A stretch of 64,000 nucleotides of DNA from Methanobacteriota archaeon (GTDB taxonomy: Archaea > Thermoplasmatota > Thermoplasmata > SG8-5 > JACRNV01). A model generated the notes under the pieces. The model saw nothing but the letters and a program-made list of their open reading frames with translations, made no database searches and was not told where the DNA came from. The stretch covers positions 1 through 64,000 of the forward strand of contig JACRNV010000059.1 of NCBI GenBank assembly GCA_016214785.1, read 5' to 3'. Numbering within the stretch: the stretch's first letter is position 1; the number at the start of each line of letters is the position of its first letter. The translations under genes and the position numbers were made by a program. This document shows, piece after piece, positions 62,620 through 64,000 of this stretch.

Positions 62620-63135
62620 ATGGACGTTTTCGACGCCATTGAGGGTAGGCGCAGCGTGCGCGCATTCAAAGACGAGCCGGTGGGCGACGATGTCGTGAAG
62701 AAGATTATCGGCGCGGGGCTCGACGCCCCATCGGCGGGGAATCTGCAAGCGAGGCGTTTCTGGATCGTCCGGAAACACGCCAAGAAGGAGTCCCTCGCGA
62801 AGGCCGCGCTGGGCCAGTCGTTCATCGCCGAGGCCCCCGTCTCCATCGTGGTATGCGCCGACCTCGCGAGGATAAAGCCCTACGGCGAGCGCGGAAGGGA
62901 CCTCTACTGCATCCAGGACTCTGCCGCATCGGTACAGAACATGCTCCTGGCCATTCACGCGCTCGGGCTGGCGAGCTGCTGGGTCGGGGCGTTCGAGGAG
63001 TCCGAGGTCTCAAGTGCCCTGGCACTCCCGGGCAAATACAGGCCCCTTGCTATCCTTCCAATCGGCGTCCCCGCGCGGAACCCGAAGCGCCCCAAGAGAC
63101 ACCCTCCCGAGGAAGAGGCGGAATGGGTCCTGTAG
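62620..63135 (+). CDS. Nitroreductase-family flavoprotein
   Basis: A 171-residue FMN-dependent oxidoreductase. The flavin phosphate-binding start is IEGRRSVRAFKDEPV, followed by GLDAPSAGNLQARRFWIV, QDSAASVQNMLLAIHALGLA and CWVGAFEESEV, and ends with LAILPIGVPARNPKRPKR, all typical of the short nitroreductase subfamily common in archaea and anaerobes. It should work as a dimer and reduce nitro or quinone-like compounds, or serve as a biosynthetic flavoenzyme; the true substrate is not predictable. It directly follows the disturbed tRNA-Ser region. Confidence 0.9.
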   Translation: MDVFDAIEGRRSVRAFKDEPVGDDVVKKIIGAGLDAPSAGNLQARRFWIVRKHAKKESLAKAALGQSFIAEAPVSIVVCADLARIKPYGERGRDLYCIQDSAASVQNMLLAIHALGLASCWVGAFEESEVSSALALPGKYRPLAILPIGVPARNPKRPKRHPPEEEAEWVL

Positions 63136-63180
63136 GGCAAGCCTTTTAACACGGTCGATGATGTGGAAACGGAGAGACAG

Positions 63181-63804
63181 ATGCCTGAAAGGCAGCCTTT
63201 GAGCGAAACGACGGGGAACTGGCGCCTCTACGCCAAGGTCAGCAACGTCGAGGTGATCGCGCGCCGGTACTTCGTCATGAACGCCTTCGACGGGGCGCTG
63301 ACGACGCTGGGAGTGGTCATAGGCGCGTACCTGGCGGGGCGGCTCGACCCGACCGTCATCATCCTCGCCGGCATGTCGGGGGCAATCGCCATGGCCATAT
63401 CTGGCTTCTCGGGAGCGTACCTGACGGAAACGGCAGAGCGCAGCCGGAAGCTCAAGAGGCTCGAGCGCGCGATGCTGAACCCCATGGACGACACTGTCCA
63501 AGGGCAAGCAGCGAGGTTCGCGACCACGATAACGGCGCTCGTGGACGCAATATCGCCGCTCCTGGCCTCGCTGTGCATCCTCATCCCGTTCGTACTGGCC
63601 GAGTACGGCTTAGTCCAGGTCTTCCTCGCCTTCTACCTCTCGATTGTCATCACGCTCGTCCTGCTGCTCCTGCTGGGCGCATATCTGGCCTATATAAGCG
63701 ACGAGAGCGTCCTGAAGTACGGCTCGCGGATGCTCTTCGTCGGGATGGTCACGGCCTTCGCGTGCATCCTCCTCGCCCTAATCCTCGGCGGCGGGGGCAT
63801 ATGA
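63181..63804 (+). CDS. VIT/CCC1-like membrane transporter
   Basis: A 207-residue protein with five membrane helices in the VIT1 (iron/manganese) family. The conserved start is YFVMNAFDGALTTLGVVIGA, with the aspartate in the first helix; the second helix reads SGAIAMAISGFSGAYLTETA, followed by the metal-binding-type cytoplasmic helix ERSRKLKRLERAML. VIT proteins export or sequester Fe2+ and Mn2+. I chose ATG 63181 (GGAG seven bases upstream); GTG 63163 is possible. A TATA-like CTTTTAACA lies about 40 bases before. Confidence 0.8.
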   Translation: MPERQPLSETTGNWRLYAKVSNVEVIARRYFVMNAFDGALTTLGVVIGAYLAGRLDPTVIILAGMSGAIAMAISGFSGAYLTETAERSRKLKRLERAMLNPMDDTVQGQAARFATTITALVDAISPLLASLCILIPFVLAEYGLVQVFLAFYLSIVITLVLLLLLGAYLAYISDESVLKYGSRMLFVGMVTAFACILLALILGGGGI

Positions 63805-63902
63805 GACATGAGAGTTCGAAGCTTGTACCAAATGCCATATTAATACCTACTAGCTATATCCGTTCAGAGGCTTTTATCTATTATTCTGCCCACATAATAG
63901 AA

Positions 63903-63924
63903 CCCCCTCCCGCAAGGGAGGGGG
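63903..63924 (+). promoter_or_regulatory. GCAA-capped 9-bp hairpin in a likely 5' leader
   Basis: CCCCCTCCC-GCAA-GGGAGGGGG is a perfect stem with a GNRA tetraloop. It lies between a TATA-like GCTTTTATC (about 63870-63878) and the ATG at 63971, so it is probably in the leader of that gene; it could instead terminate the upstream transcript. The remaining bases 63805-63970 show no gene. Confidence 0.5.
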
Positions 63925-63970
63925 AAAGCCTCCTCCATTCTTCATTTATTTCATTAGCCGGTGACTCCAC

Positions 63971-64000
63971 ATGAAACGGACGGCTGTCGTCCTGGCAGCG
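63971..64000 (+). CDS. Start of a gene running out of the window (partial)
   Basis: ATG 63971 begins MKRTAVVLAA, a basic start plus hydrophobic run typical of a signal peptide. Only ten codons are visible. Supported by the upstream TATA-like box and structured leader; identity unknown. Confidence 0.4.
   Translation, partial: MKRTAVVLAA

Overview
The window is a stretch of an archaeal chromosome, most probably from a Thermoplasmatota-like lineage (inferred, not proven). Archaeal markers seen directly: a 16S rRNA with the archaeal 5' end and a bulged pre-rRNA processing stem, class I lysyl-tRNA synthetase, archaeal-type leucyl-tRNA synthetase, fibrillarin, RtcB, phosphopantothenate synthetase, a DUF373 protein, an EndoQ-like PHP nuclease, class III signal-peptide pilins and many TATA boxes 20-30 bases before start codons (leaderless genes). 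The 16S gene has no 23S or 5S gene downstream, as is known for Thermoplasma relatives. Bacterial-type genes (GlnRS, MutS, MutL) are mixed in. The background is GC-rich; several AT-rich islands (about 1-3600, 5900-8400, 19350-21600, 59870-60900) look like later arrivals.

Layout. 1-3600: 16S rRNA (minus) in a disturbed neighbourhood. A hicBA toxin-antitoxin pair sits between two copies of the 16S 3' processing arm, and a 40-base perfect palindrome is found whole inside a broken gene on one side and in part on the other. 3600-5900: Lrp-like regulator plus ABC-2 exporter operon (minus). 6100-8400: AT-rich zinc-ribbon membrane proteins and a HELTH metalloprotease-like protein. 8680-16260: GfcR-like regulator, LysRS-I, tRNA-Gln(CTG) with duplicated 3' end, a giant STAND-TPR protein and a bacterial-type GlnRS. 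16300-26050: clostripain-like protease, EndoQ-like nuclease, AT-rich membrane and hypothetical genes, TldD/TldE pair, GT2 glycosyltransferase and methyltransferase.

26240-39920 is the most striking part: a dipeptide/oligopeptide-type ABC transporter in which nearly every part is enlarged. The binding protein (2202 aa) carries Ig-like and repeat modules and a C-terminal membrane anchor. The second permease has about 440 extra extracellular residues, the first ATPase about 150 extra residues, and two further small membrane proteins are translationally coupled to the end. This is my best candidate for an undescribed system.

39920-51520: CoA synthesis gene, a twice-frameshifted lipoamide dehydrogenase, RtcB, a secreted protein, mutS-mutL, a winged-helix protein and a radical SAM-HhH protein. 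51600-56040: TPR protein, two pilins and three consecutive KaiC-like genes of which only one keeps an intact P-loop. 56100-64000: LeuRS, fibrillarin, a frameshifted APH-like kinase, DUF373 protein with a recoded duplicate of its last codons, tRNA-Ser(GCT) surrounded by partial copies of itself, nitroreductase, a VIT-like transporter and the start of one more gene.
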